The notes under the pieces were generated by a model. That model was not told where the DNA came from and made no database searches. It saw only the letters and a list, made by a program, of their open reading frames with translations. Positions 1-6,865 of a stretch of DNA of 20,770 nucleotides are shown in pieces. The translations under genes and the position numbers were made by a program. This stretch comes from a virus, in IMG/VR virus record IMGVR_UViG_3300046740_000763, positions 1-20,770 of that record; one strand, written 5' to 3'. Position 1 is the stretch's first letter, and each line of letters begins with the position of its first letter.

Positions 1-977
1 CCCCGCCCGCGAACCTCAAGCCCAAGGCCGCGGAGGCGTTCGAGAACGTCAAGCGGCTCGCCAAGGAAAAGGTCGCCACGCTCCAGGCGGAGCGCGACGA
101 GCTGGACAAGAAATACAAGGAGCTGTCTGAGAAAGCCGGCCGCGTGGACCCGAAGGTCGAGCAGGAGCTGAAAGAACTCCGCGAGTTCCGGCGCAAGCTG
201 GACGTGGAGGCCGACCCGGAGTTCAAGAAATTCGACGAGGAGCACAACTCGAACGCCGAGTCCATCTACGGACGGCTGAAGGCGGTGGGCGTGGCCGACA
301 CGACCATCGAAAAAATCAAGGGCATGGGCGGCATTTTCAAGGTGCAATGGGACCCCATCCTCGAAAAAATTCCGTCGCAGGCCCGCCGCTTCATCGAAGT
401 GAAGCTGACCCAGCTCGAAGACCTCCGCGACAAGAAAGCCGCCGCCGTTGCCGCGGCCAAGAAAAACTCCGAAGAGTTTTTGACCCAGCGCGCCCAGGCC
501 GGTGAGCAGAGCAAGCAGGCCTTCCGCACGCAGGCCTCGAAGTCGCTGGACTCGATGCTGCCGAAGATGGACTGGTTCGTGGAAAAGAAACCCACGGACA
601 AGTCCACCGATGCGGAGAAGGCGTCCATCATAGAGCACAACAAAATGCTCAACGACACCAAGGAAGCCATCAAGGAAGCGATGGAAGACGACAGCCCCGA
701 GATGCGGTCGTTCCTCGCTGTCGGTCTGGCCCAGTTGATGAAACTGCGTGTGGACTACACGTCCGCCATCAGCTCGCACAAGGCCGAGGTGGAGAAGCTG
801 ACCGCCGAGCTGACCGCCGCCAAGGCGCTGCTCGAAAAGGTCAAGAAGGGCTCGACCAATCGCCTACGCGAGACGCCGGCCACGACCAACGCGCCGAACG
901 CGGTGGGCGCCGGCATCAACGAGAAGCCCAGCGACGCGCTCGACCGGCACCGGGCTGAAGTGGAAGCCAAGCAATGA
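1..977 (+). CDS. Coiled-coil, scaffold-like virion assembly protein (5' partial)
   Basis: The reading frame is open from base 3, so the true start lies left of the window; the GTG at 144 is internal. About 324 residues are visible. The protein is highly charged and rich in Lys, Glu and Ala, with long helical segments at the beginning and again around residues 140-160 and 240-275 that look like coiled coil. There are no membrane segments and no enzyme motif. It ends with a disordered Pro/Asn/Ala linker and the peptide SDALDRHRAEVEAKQ, which recurs at the C-terminus of the gene at 12545. Composition and position ahead of the capsid gene fit a phage scaffolding or minor head protein. That assignment is inference: there is no diagnostic motif, and the capsid gene is separated from it by the glycan cassette. 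Its stop overlaps the next start (ATGA at 974), implying translational coupling. Confidence 0.75.
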   Translation, partial: PPANLKPKAAEAFENVKRLAKEKVATLQAERDELDKKYKELSEKAGRVDPKVEQELKELREFRRKLDVEADPEFKKFDEEHNSNAESIYGRLKAVGVADTTIEKIKGMGGIFKVQWDPILEKIPSQARRFIEVKLTQLEDLRDKKAAAVAAAKKNSEEFLTQRAQAGEQSKQAFRTQASKSLDSMLPKMDWFVEKKPTDKSTDAEKASIIEHNKMLNDTKEAIKEAMEDDSPEMRSFLAVGLAQLMKLRVDYTSAISSHKAEVEKLTAELTAAKALLEKVKKGSTNRLRETPATTNAPNAVGAGINEKPSDALDRHRAEVEAKQ

Positions 978-1774
978 GCCGACAGGTCTGCATTTGCCTT
1001 CCGAGTTACAAATCGATGGAGCCACGGATGGCTTTTTCGGTGATGTCTCTGCTGAACCGGGCGAAGACGGCGCAGACGGCATCTATGCTCGATTTTGGAG
1101 ATGCATTTGTTGTTCACTCTCGAAACAAGCTGGCCGACCAGTTCCTCCGCACAAAGATGGAGTGGCTGCTGACCATCGACGACGATATGGTCGTCCCCTT
1201 CGGCAATGCTCAACTTTTTAATTCGTTCACTGGCTTCAATCTGTCTGAGCGCTTTGCCGGACTCCACGTCATTGACCGCCTTCTGTCCCACGGTAAGACC
1301 TTGGTTGGCGCACTATACATGGGTCGTTGGGAAAACGGCAAAGCGATGTATGGCGAAGGTTGCGACGCGCAAGAACTGAAGTATGCGCGGTCCGGCCCGC
1401 ACGACGAGTGCAAACCCACGCGCTGGGTCGGCACCGGCAGCATGCTGGTCCACCGGTCCGTGTTCGAGGACATCGAGAAGAAATTCCCGCACCTCGCGCG
1501 CGGCGCGAACGGGCTCGGGGGCCAGTGGTTCACCAGCTCCGAGCACGACCTGCGCGCCGCCGTAGAAAAGGCTCTCGCGATGGCGGACCCCGCCGCGGCC
1601 ATGCGTTTCATCAGCGACGCGCTCACGATTTCGAAACGAAACTCCAGCATGGGGATGGGCGAGGATGTGCAGTTTTGCATTCGCGCCACCCAGGCCGGGC
1701 ACCAACCCCATGTCGATATGGGTTGCCTCGCAGGCCACATCGGCAGCTACTGTTATGGCAAACCGACCCGATAA
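974..1774 (+). CDS. Glycosyltransferase, family 2-like GT-A fold
   Basis: This 266-residue protein has the layout of a GT-A glycosyltransferase. It begins with a beta strand and CICLPSYKSM, followed by SRNKLADQFL. The acidic metal/nucleotide-sugar motif is TIDDDMVVP (residues 67-75), and a late acidic motif GEDVQFCIRATQAGH resembles the ED catalytic region of family GT2. No membrane segment is visible, so it is probably cytoplasmic and would transfer a sugar from a nucleotide donor to an unknown acceptor. The ATG is fixed by the ATGA overlap with the upstream gene. It is the first of five coupled glycan genes. Base usage changes inside the gene: the first ~130 codons use mixed third positions, the remainder almost exclusively G or C. 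Donor and acceptor cannot be read from sequence. Confidence 0.8.
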   Translation: MSRQVCICLPSYKSMEPRMAFSVMSLLNRAKTAQTASMLDFGDAFVVHSRNKLADQFLRTKMEWLLTIDDDMVVPFGNAQLFNSFTGFNLSERFAGLHVIDRLLSHGKTLVGALYMGRWENGKAMYGEGCDAQELKYARSGPHDECKPTRWVGTGSMLVHRSVFEDIEKKFPHLARGANGLGGQWFTSSEHDLRAAVEKALAMADPAAAMRFISDALTISKRNSSMGMGEDVQFCIRATQAGHQPHVDMGCLAGHIGSYCYGKPTR

Positions 1775-2504
1775 AATTCTCCTCTCGTTCCTGTTCTGGG
1801 AAGGCGACAAGGCAATGATGTGCAAACTCGCGCGGCTGGTCGCCGACCTGGAGCCCCGCATGTCCGAGTCCGCCGACGTGCTTTTCTCCGCGCGCTTCGA
1901 CTGCACGCACGACCTCGACACCATTCAGTATGTCTCCCGAAAATTCAAAGTCCACACGAACATTTGTCGCGGACGCCGGGGCGTGGGTTGGCCTGCCGGC
2001 TGCAACGACATCGTCTTCGGCACTCTCGACTACGTTCACGATTACGGTGCGGCCCGGCGTATCCCTCCTTACAAGGCTGTCCTCCTTTTGGAGGCGGATG
2101 GTGCGCCGCTTCGGTCGGGCTGGATAGAGGACCTCTCGCGCGCGTGGGACGAGGCGAACGCGGTGAAACCTATTCGCGTGTTCGGCCCACTGATTGCCGA
2201 CGGCGTGCCGGCTGCCGGGAAGCAACACATCAACGGCAACTGCTTCGTCTCTGGCGACATGTCTTTTCTGCACTGGTTCACCCGCAAGCTGGGCGGTTGC
2301 ACGCCGCGCGCGGGCTGGGACTGGATTCTCGCGCCGCAGTTCAAGCGCATGGGCTGGGCCGATTGCAAACAGATGCGGTCCTGGTGGCGCTGCCCCCAGG
2401 TCACTCAGGAGACCTACGACGCGCTGATTAACGCGGGCGTCAGCTACCTGCACGGGTGCAAGACCGACGACGTGCGCAATCTGGTCCGGAGCCGTTGGCT
2501 ATGA
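1755..2504 (+). CDS. Putative GT-A-type glycosyltransferase
   Basis: I place the start at ATG 1755 (249 residues, beginning MANRPDKILLSFLFWEGDKA) because the frame upstream of it overlaps the C-terminal coding region of the previous gene; even so it overlaps that gene by 20 bases. The sequence alternates short beta strands and helices and carries AVLLLEADGAPL (residues 108-119), an acidic motif in the usual DxD position. It continues with GNCFVSGDMSFL and RAGWDWIL, which fit the acceptor side of GT-A enzymes. The terminal YLHGCKTDDVRNLVRSR is basic. It resembles other phage-borne glycosyltransferase-like proteins in pattern, but no single motif proves activity, and a non-catalytic homologue is possible. 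It is coupled to the sulfotransferase by an ATGA overlap at 2501. Confidence 0.6.
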   Translation: MANRPDKILLSFLFWEGDKAMMCKLARLVADLEPRMSESADVLFSARFDCTHDLDTIQYVSRKFKVHTNICRGRRGVGWPAGCNDIVFGTLDYVHDYGAARRIPPYKAVLLLEADGAPLRSGWIEDLSRAWDEANAVKPIRVFGPLIADGVPAAGKQHINGNCFVSGDMSFLHWFTRKLGGCTPRAGWDWILAPQFKRMGWADCKQMRSWWRCPQVTQETYDALINAGVSYLHGCKTDDVRNLVRSRWL

Positions 2505-3055
2505 GCAACGGCATCCCGAAAACAATGCTGCCGGCCGAGTGCATCTGCTACCCGCGCAGCGGGCATCACGCACTGACGAACGTGCTCGCGCATTATTTCG
2601 GCGCCAATTTCCATTACTGCGAGATGTATCGCGAGAACCAACGGACCATCGGCATGGGCTCGCCGACGACGTGGCAAAAGAACCACGACTTCGAGCTGCG
2701 CACGCCCGTCCTGCCGGAGCGCCGGTATGTAGTGCAGGTCCGCAACCCGCTGGAGGCAATTGAATCCTGGCAGATGCTCGACCGCCGGCTCATCGGCCGC
2801 GTCAATGAAACGCAGGAGAAGCGACTGGATTTTTGGACCGCCTTTGTGAAGAAGTGGGTGCTCGGGCCGGTGCCGAACAGGATGGTGGTGTGGTATGAGG
2901 ATTTAGTTGAGCGGCCGGTGCCGACGGTGACGAGCGTGATTCAGTTTGTGACGAAGACCCAGAACGTGGACGCGGAAAAACTTCAAGAGGCGCTGGAGAA
3001 ATTCCCGCTTCAACGGAGGACCCAAACATGCCCGACGAGATACACCAAGGCGTAA
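2501..3055 (+). CDS. PAPS-dependent sulfotransferase-like protein
   Basis: This 184-residue protein carries both signature loops of the sulfotransferase fold. The 5'-phosphosulfate-binding loop near the N-terminus is YPRSGHHALTNVL (residues 17-29), corresponding to the P-loop-like YPRSG motif. The 3'-phosphate-binding strand is YVVQVRNPLEAIESW (residues 76-90), with Arg81 and Ser89 in the expected places. WYEDLVERPVPTV follows, as in the family. The enzyme would move sulfate from PAPS to a hydroxyl of a sugar or protein; PAPS must come from the host because no PAPS genes are visible here. It is shorter than typical 250-300-residue members, so the acceptor domain is minimal. The ATG at 2501 overlaps the previous stop, and the last 28 bases overlap the next gene. 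Its setting among glycosyltransferases points to glycan sulfation (inference). Confidence 0.8.
   Translation: MSNGIPKTMLPAECICYPRSGHHALTNVLAHYFGANFHYCEMYRENQRTIGMGSPTTWQKNHDFELRTPVLPERRYVVQVRNPLEAIESWQMLDRRLIGRVNETQEKRLDFWTAFVKKWVLGPVPNRMVVWYEDLVERPVPTVTSVIQFVTKTQNVDAEKLQEALEKFPLQRRTQTCPTRYTKA
3015..3020 (+). promoter_or_regulatory. Shine-Dalgarno site of the third glycosyltransferase
   Basis: GGAGGA lies seven bases before ATG 3028, inside the 3' end of the sulfotransferase gene. It fixes the start of the downstream gene. It is notable because most non-overlapping starts in this window have no such site. Confidence 0.7.
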
Positions 3056-3741
3056 AGACAGTGGTATCCGTTCACGGCTACGCCGGGGACGTGCATCAAA
3101 TTCGTGAGCTGATGCCTTGCTACGAACACCACAAGCTGCCCATCGTCATCATCACGCCCGAGGACAGCCGCATCATGGCTATGGGTCCGCACATTTGCCG
3201 CTGGGGTGGGAAGCGGGAATATGTTGGTCTGAAAAGTTTGGCCCGACAGATTGAGCACTGGAAAATCCTGCTCGATTACGACGCGACGCACTACCTCTGC
3301 AACGACTCCGACAGCATCTGTCTGTCGCCCGAGCTGCCGCGCTACATCTACGACGAGGACGTGCTGTGGAGCAACGAGGTGTCCGACGCGATTCATGTCC
3401 GCGCCGAGACCTACAAGTTCCCGCGCATCGCGTGCCAGCCCCCCTACTTTTTCTCGCGGGGAATCCTGGAACGGCTCGTCGCCGCCGGGCCGCGCACGGT
3501 GCCGGACCCCCAGACACTTTTCATCGATTGGTTTGTCATGGCGGTGGCGGAGACCGGCGGCATCCCACACAAAAACTTCCGGGACGGCGCAAGCTGCGGG
3601 ACGGCCGAGCCGCATGGGCTGCGGGTGATGACCGAGCTGGTCCGCGACCACGGCAGGATTTTCGTTCACGCCATCAAAAGCGCTCCCGTCCGGCGCCAGC
3701 TGGAGTTCGCTCGCGGCCTCTACCTAAAGAAACACCAATGA
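3028..3741 (+). CDS. Glycosyltransferase with DxD motif
   Basis: This protein has 237 residues. After an N-terminal strand region (TVVSVHGYAGDVHQIREL), there is a clear metal-binding motif YLCNDSDSICLSPELP (residues 89-104, Asp93 and Asp95). It is preceded by LLDYDATH, the usual arrangement for GT-A enzymes that bind a nucleotide sugar through a divalent metal. The region PYFFSRGILERLV and the FIDWFVMAVAE segment fit the acceptor-side half of such enzymes. No signal peptide or membrane helix is seen. The start is supported by a GGAGGA site. The gene overlaps the sulfotransferase by 28 bases and the fucose synthase by an ATGA junction. Donor and acceptor are unknown; given the neighbour, GDP-fucose is one candidate donor (inference). 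Confidence 0.75.
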   Translation: MPDEIHQGVKTVVSVHGYAGDVHQIRELMPCYEHHKLPIVIITPEDSRIMAMGPHICRWGGKREYVGLKSLARQIEHWKILLDYDATHYLCNDSDSICLSPELPRYIYDEDVLWSNEVSDAIHVRAETYKFPRIACQPPYFFSRGILERLVAAGPRTVPDPQTLFIDWFVMAVAETGGIPHKNFRDGASCGTAEPHGLRVMTELVRDHGRIFVHAIKSAPVRRQLEFARGLYLKKHQ

Positions 3742-4676
3742 ATCTCGACTCCAAAATCTATGTCGCCGGCCACCGCGGACTTGTCGGGGATGCGGTGACG
3801 CGTCTGCTCCGCGCGCGGGGCTTCCACAATCTCGTGACGGCGACCTCCGCCGAGATGGACCTCACCAAGCCGGACCTCGTCCGATGGTTCTTCTCGGTCC
3901 ACAACATCGAATACGTTTTTGTATGCGCGGCGCACGTCGGGGGAATCCTGGCCAACGACACGCACCGCGTGGACTTCCTGCTCAAGAACCTCGCCATCCA
4001 GACCAACGTCATCACGAACGCGGCGGCGTATGGCGTGAAGAAGCTGCTCTTTTTGGGGTCGTCCTGCATCTACCCGAAGAACGCCACCCAGCCAATCACG
4101 CCGGACTCGCTGCTCACCGGGCCGTTCGAGCCGACGACCGAGGCCTACGGCATCGCCAAGTTTGCCGGCATCCGGCTCTGCCAATACCTCCGGGACGAGC
4201 AGGGGAAAAACTTCATCTGCGCCCAGCCGCCGAACCTCTACGGGCCGGGCGACCGGTTCGACGCCGCGCGGTCGCACGTCGTCCCCGGGCTCATCACGCG
4301 CATGCACCAAGCCAAAATGCTGGGGCTGCCGGAGCTGGCGGTCTGGGGCGACGGGACGGCCAAGCGCGAGCTGCTCTACGCGGACGACCTCGCGGTGGCC
4401 CTGCTTTTCCTGATGCACGCCTACGACGGCCGGGAGCCGGTGAACACCGGCAGCGGCGACGAATGGACCATCCGCGCGATTGCCGACGAGGTCCGCCGCG
4501 TGGTCGGCTATCAAGGTGCCCTCTTCTTCGACGACTCCAAGCCGACGGGCGTCCCCCGTAAGGTGCTCGACAACTCGTTCATCCGCGGCTTGGGCTGGCG
4601 TCCGAAGGTCGGTTTTCCGGAGGGTCTGGAGCGGACTTACAAAGGGTTCTTGCAGCGGATGACGTTGGGGTCTTGA
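3738..4676 (+). CDS. fcl: GDP-L-fucose synthase (GDP-4-keto-6-deoxymannose epimerase/reductase)
   Basis: The 312-residue protein matches the length and pattern of bacterial GDP-L-fucose synthase, an extended short-chain dehydrogenase. It shows the NADP-binding AGHRGLVGDAV (residues 10-20), the signature LFLGSSCIYPK (104-114), the catalytic YGIAK (Tyr137, Lys141) and the family residues Ser108, Cys110 and His180. Later come LYGPGDRF, WGDGTAKRELLYADD and the C-terminal SKPTGVPRKVLD. It converts GDP-4-keto-6-deoxy-D-mannose to GDP-L-fucose in the cytoplasm. The partner dehydratase (gmd) is not in the window, so the substrate must come from the host or another part of the genome. The frame is open far upstream, but ATG 3738, in an ATGA overlap with the previous gene, is the only start giving the family N-terminus. 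All active-site residues appear intact. Confidence 0.93.
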   Translation: MNLDSKIYVAGHRGLVGDAVTRLLRARGFHNLVTATSAEMDLTKPDLVRWFFSVHNIEYVFVCAAHVGGILANDTHRVDFLLKNLAIQTNVITNAAAYGVKKLLFLGSSCIYPKNATQPITPDSLLTGPFEPTTEAYGIAKFAGIRLCQYLRDEQGKNFICAQPPNLYGPGDRFDAARSHVVPGLITRMHQAKMLGLPELAVWGDGTAKRELLYADDLAVALLFLMHAYDGREPVNTGSGDEWTIRAIADEVRRVVGYQGALFFDDSKPTGVPRKVLDNSFIRGLGWRPKVGFPEGLERTYKGFLQRMTLGS

Positions 4677-4699
4677 CATTCGCGGAAAAGCCCACACTG
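4673..4699 (+). promoter_or_regulatory. Promoter-like element TTGACA-N15-ACACTG before the HNH gene
   Basis: A perfect TTGACA (4673-4678) contains the stop codon of the fucose synthase gene. ACACTG follows 15 bases later (4694-4699), and the HNH ATG is exactly 35 bases from the first T. Sites at 12510 and 17781 have identical spacing. There is no good TATAAT-like -10 box. If this is a sigma-70-type -35 box, transcription would begin at or next to the start codon. It could instead be an activator site. Confidence 0.5.
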
Positions 4700-4707
4700 G
4701 GATAGGT

Positions 4708-5169
4708 ATGGAGACCTTACGTTGTCCGCGATGCAGCTGTCATAAACCATTGGAAGACTTCGGGAAAGACCGAAGCCGTGCGAGCAACCGGCAGGCCTAC
4801 TGCAAGCCCTGCGCGGTTGATGTCCAGATGGCTTATTTGAAAAGCCACCCCGCGTCGGCAGAGAAGCAAAAGACGCGTGTGCAGACCCGCCATGATGACC
4901 TGATGCGCAAATTCAATCTGTTGAAGGCCATGCGCGGCTGTTATGACTGCGGGGGCTTTTTTCCTCCAGAGGCCATGGACTGGGACCACCGTCCGGGGAC
5001 AGAAAAGCTGTTCCATGTTTCGGACTCCTTCGGGACCCGGAATTTCGAGTCTATCGTGGATGAAATAGCCAAGTGCGACCTCGTTTGTTCGAACTGTCAC
5101 CGGGTTCGGACGAAAAAACGAAAGGTCCTTGACAAAACCGGTTTTCCCGCCACTTCTCTACTGACCTAA
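4708..5169 (+). CDS. HNH endonuclease, zinc-binding, free-standing
   Basis: This 153-residue protein has a recognisable N-terminal zinc module (CPRC at residues 6-9 paired with CKPC at 32-35), a basic helical middle, and a C-terminal HNH fold. The fold is marked by CYDCGG (78-83), MDWDHR (90-95) containing the catalytic Asp-His, and CDLVCSNCHR (123-132). It would nick or cut double-stranded DNA. Free-standing HNH genes like this are typically mobile genes in phage genomes. The insertion is discrete: it has its own promoter-like element, a 31-base gap from the cassette, visibly lower and less biased G+C at third codon positions than its neighbours, and no overlap with either side. Whether it serves homing, packaging or DNA degradation cannot be decided here. 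Confidence 0.85.
   Translation: METLRCPRCSCHKPLEDFGKDRSRASNRQAYCKPCAVDVQMAYLKSHPASAEKQKTRVQTRHDDLMRKFNLLKAMRGCYDCGGFFPPEAMDWDHRPGTEKLFHVSDSFGTRNFESIVDEIAKCDLVCSNCHRVRTKKRKVLDKTGFPATSLLT
5129..5155 (+). promoter_or_regulatory. Promoter/operator candidate upstream of the capsid gene
   Basis: TTGACA (5129-5134) is followed at the same 15-base spacing by CCACTT (5150-5155), one base away from the ACACTT of the elements at 12510 and 17781. The downstream CACTTCT..TAC also resembles the 12510 element. The spacer holds a perfect 12-bp palindrome, AAAACCGGTTTT (5134-5145). It lies within the last codons of the HNH gene and would direct transcription of the capsid gene with a leader of roughly 140 bases. 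Confidence 0.4.
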
Positions 5170-5304
5170 CGGCCCTACTGGTCTGGGGCAATCGGCCTAA
5201 ACTGTCTGGCGGCTGGCCGGCGCTGACAGGGTAACTTCGCAGCCCAATTGCGAGGAAAACCGTCCGACGGATATTTCCCGAGGACAGAAACCAACTAGGT
5301 TTTT
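5170..5304 (+). other. Untranslated leader before the capsid gene
   Basis: These 135 bases hold no convincing reading frame and form the longest non-coding gap in the window. A possible weak hairpin (CTGTC near 5210 with GACAG near 5226, enclosing a GC-rich core) lies in the middle. The leader ends with an AGG followed by five thymines directly before the ATG at 5305. It probably serves as the 5' leader of the capsid transcript. Confidence 0.4.
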
Positions 5305-6585
5305 ATGGCTGGTGAATGTAACAGCGCAGACCAGATTTCTGAGATTGCGCAAAAAGACGTGTCCCGTCTCGTAGGGACCGTGGCCAAAACGTTGGCCGCG
5401 AATTCGGTTTTCATCAACGTCATCGGCGGTGGGGTGTTCCCCTCCGGCGTGAGCGATGAAATCCGTTTCCCCGTTCAAATGCAGGCGGCTCCTGGTGACT
5501 CGCTGGCTCTCCCGACTTTTCAGTGCGATACTGAGGTCTGCGGAACCAACGGCATTCAGGACCTCACTGACGCGATTGACTTCACGGCTCGCTTGGAAAC
5601 CAAGCGTGGTCGCGGTCCCCGCGTTTGCGTCAAGAAAGGCTACGCGGCCTTCAAGTCGAGCTACCTCTCGGCCGAAGACTCGCTCCGCAAGCTGATTACG
5701 CAGTATGTCAACTCTGACATCCGCGCCCAGCTCTACCTCCGCAGTGCCTCGAAATTCAATGCCGTTGCCGGCTACGACTTCGACTCGCTGTTCACCGGTG
5801 GAACCGAAACGGACCTCGGCGTCCAGTTCGCTCCGCTCAATCCGACGGGTCCGCTCAGCTTCAAGGCTCTGCACTACGTCACGCGGTTCGTCAAAGAGGC
5901 GTTGTTCGCCTCGATGTTCGACAGCGAAGGCAAGGGTATGCCCCACGCTCGCTTCATCGGCAGCTCCGACATCATCGAGAGTTTCCGCAATGAAATCGGC
6001 GTGAAGGAAATCCTCATCGGTCTGACGACCGGTGGATACAAGCTGGGCGAGCAATCGGTCAGCGCTTACCAGTTCGAAGAGGCCCCCGCTTACCGCGGCA
6101 TCGCCTTCGGTGTGGACCAGCGTCCGCTCCGCGCCACTGGTTTCGACGGCGACGGCAACCTGATTCTGGTTGACCCCGTCGTGAACGTTGCCAACGTGTC
6201 GAAGAACACGGCGTTCGCGAAAATCAACCCCGCGTGGTTGGCCGCGACCTACGAGGTCGGGTTCCTCATGTTCGACAACACCTTCAACCGGCTGGTGCCC
6301 GAGAAGTATGTCGGCGAAGGCACGTTCAAGTATGCCCCGCAGCTTCACATGGGTGAGCTGGAGTGGCACTACATCGTGGACAACGACTGTAACCAGTTCG
6401 GCGACTTCGGCTGGCACAAGTATCAGATTACTCGTGCCTACCAGCCGATTCGGCCGCAGCACGTCGTCCCCATCCTCTACAAGCGTTGCACGGCTGACCT
6501 CGGTCTGCCCGACTGCTCCGTTGTGGACGCCTCCGGGTTCTCCGGCAGCGATGCGTTTGCCACGTTGGGCGTTTGCGACTCCTAA
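5305..6585 (+). CDS. Major capsid protein (probable)
   Basis: This 426-residue soluble protein has no enzyme motif, signal peptide or membrane segment. Its size, the even mix of strands and helices, and position after a scaffold-like gene, with its own leader and a strong hairpin behind it, fit an HK97-fold major capsid protein. Internal features consistent with that fold include an N-terminal helix region without a long coiled-coil delta domain, a helical spine-like region around residues 120-160 (SAEDSLRKLITQYVNSDIR), a later helix ALHYVTRFVKEALFASMF, and strand-rich C-terminal parts. It contains eight cysteines (in GEC, FQC, EVC, RVC, DNDC, KRC, PDC and GVC), many for a capsid protein. The start ATG lies after AGG and a T-run. 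I recognise it by pattern and context, not by a unique motif. Confidence 0.75.
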   Translation: MAGECNSADQISEIAQKDVSRLVGTVAKTLAANSVFINVIGGGVFPSGVSDEIRFPVQMQAAPGDSLALPTFQCDTEVCGTNGIQDLTDAIDFTARLETKRGRGPRVCVKKGYAAFKSSYLSAEDSLRKLITQYVNSDIRAQLYLRSASKFNAVAGYDFDSLFTGGTETDLGVQFAPLNPTGPLSFKALHYVTRFVKEALFASMFDSEGKGMPHARFIGSSDIIESFRNEIGVKEILIGLTTGGYKLGEQSVSAYQFEEAPAYRGIAFGVDQRPLRATGFDGDGNLILVDPVVNVANVSKNTAFAKINPAWLAATYEVGFLMFDNTFNRLVPEKYVGEGTFKYAPQLHMGELEWHYIVDNDCNQFGDFGWHKYQITRAYQPIRPQHVVPILYKRCTADLGLPDCSVVDASGFSGSDAFATLGVCDS

Positions 6586-6599
6586 CCGTGGTCTGTAGG

Positions 6600-6629
6600 C
6601 GGCGTGGTGGGCGAAAGCCCACCACGCTG
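6600..6629 (+). terminator. Strong hairpin with GAAA loop after the capsid gene
   Basis: Bases 6600-6612 pair with 6617-6629 (13 pairs, one of them G-U) around a GAAA tetraloop, 14 bases after the capsid stop. No thymine tract follows, so it is not a classic intrinsic terminator. It may protect or process the 3' end of the capsid mRNA, or act as a partial terminator that sets capsid excess over downstream genes. Confidence 0.6.
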
Positions 6630-6658
6630 ACGTGACCAACAATCAACCCACTGATTCC

Positions 6659-6859
6659 ATGACATACGTTCAAGCTCAAGACGCCCTCCTGGCTCTCGGA
6701 CATTCCCTCAGCCTGACTGGCCTCGAAGGCCGGTCGGTCTCCGGACTGTTGCAGGAGGTCCTCATTGCTGGCGGCTCCGCCATCACCGACAAGGGTGCCG
6801 GGTCGGACTTCGATAACGCGCTCGTCACCGCGCTCGGTATCGACACGCCCATCAGCTGA
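6659..6859 (+). CDS. Small hypothetical protein
   Basis: The predicted protein has 66 residues and begins MTYVQAQDALLALGHSLSLT. It looks like two or three short helices with a Gly/Ser-rich turn (IAGGSAITDKGAGSDF) and shows no known motif. I chose the ATG at 6659 rather than the in-frame GTG at 6632 because the latter lies three bases from the base of the capsid hairpin; the longer form would add nine residues. Third-position G/C preference and placement between two structured RNA elements support a real gene. A role as a minor virion or decoration protein is possible, but nothing in the sequence establishes it. Confidence 0.55.
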   Translation: MTYVQAQDALLALGHSLSLTGLEGRSVSGLLQEVLIAGGSAITDKGAGSDFDNALVTALGIDTPIS

Positions 6860-6865
6860 CCAATC

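Noticed and set aside
144-977. GTG 144 as the true start of the first gene
   Set aside because: The same frame is open and continues as a Lys/Glu-rich helical sequence all the way to base 3, so the gene begins outside the window.
3366-3737. Upstream extension of the fucose synthase frame
   Set aside because: The extension lies over the end of the glycosyltransferase gene and yields an Arg/Pro-rich translation without the family pattern. ATG 3738 gives the family N-terminus at the right length.
5197-6642. Long open frame of 481 codons on the minus strand opposite the capsid gene
   Set aside because: It mirrors the third-position bias of the plus-strand gene. Its translation is low in family-like motifs, and the plus-strand frame has better starts, hairpin placement and protein character.
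6632-6658. GTG 6632 as start of the small gene after the capsid hairpin
   Set aside because: It lies three bases after the hairpin base, leaving no room for ribosome binding. ATG 6659 is preferred, though the longer form cannot be excluded.
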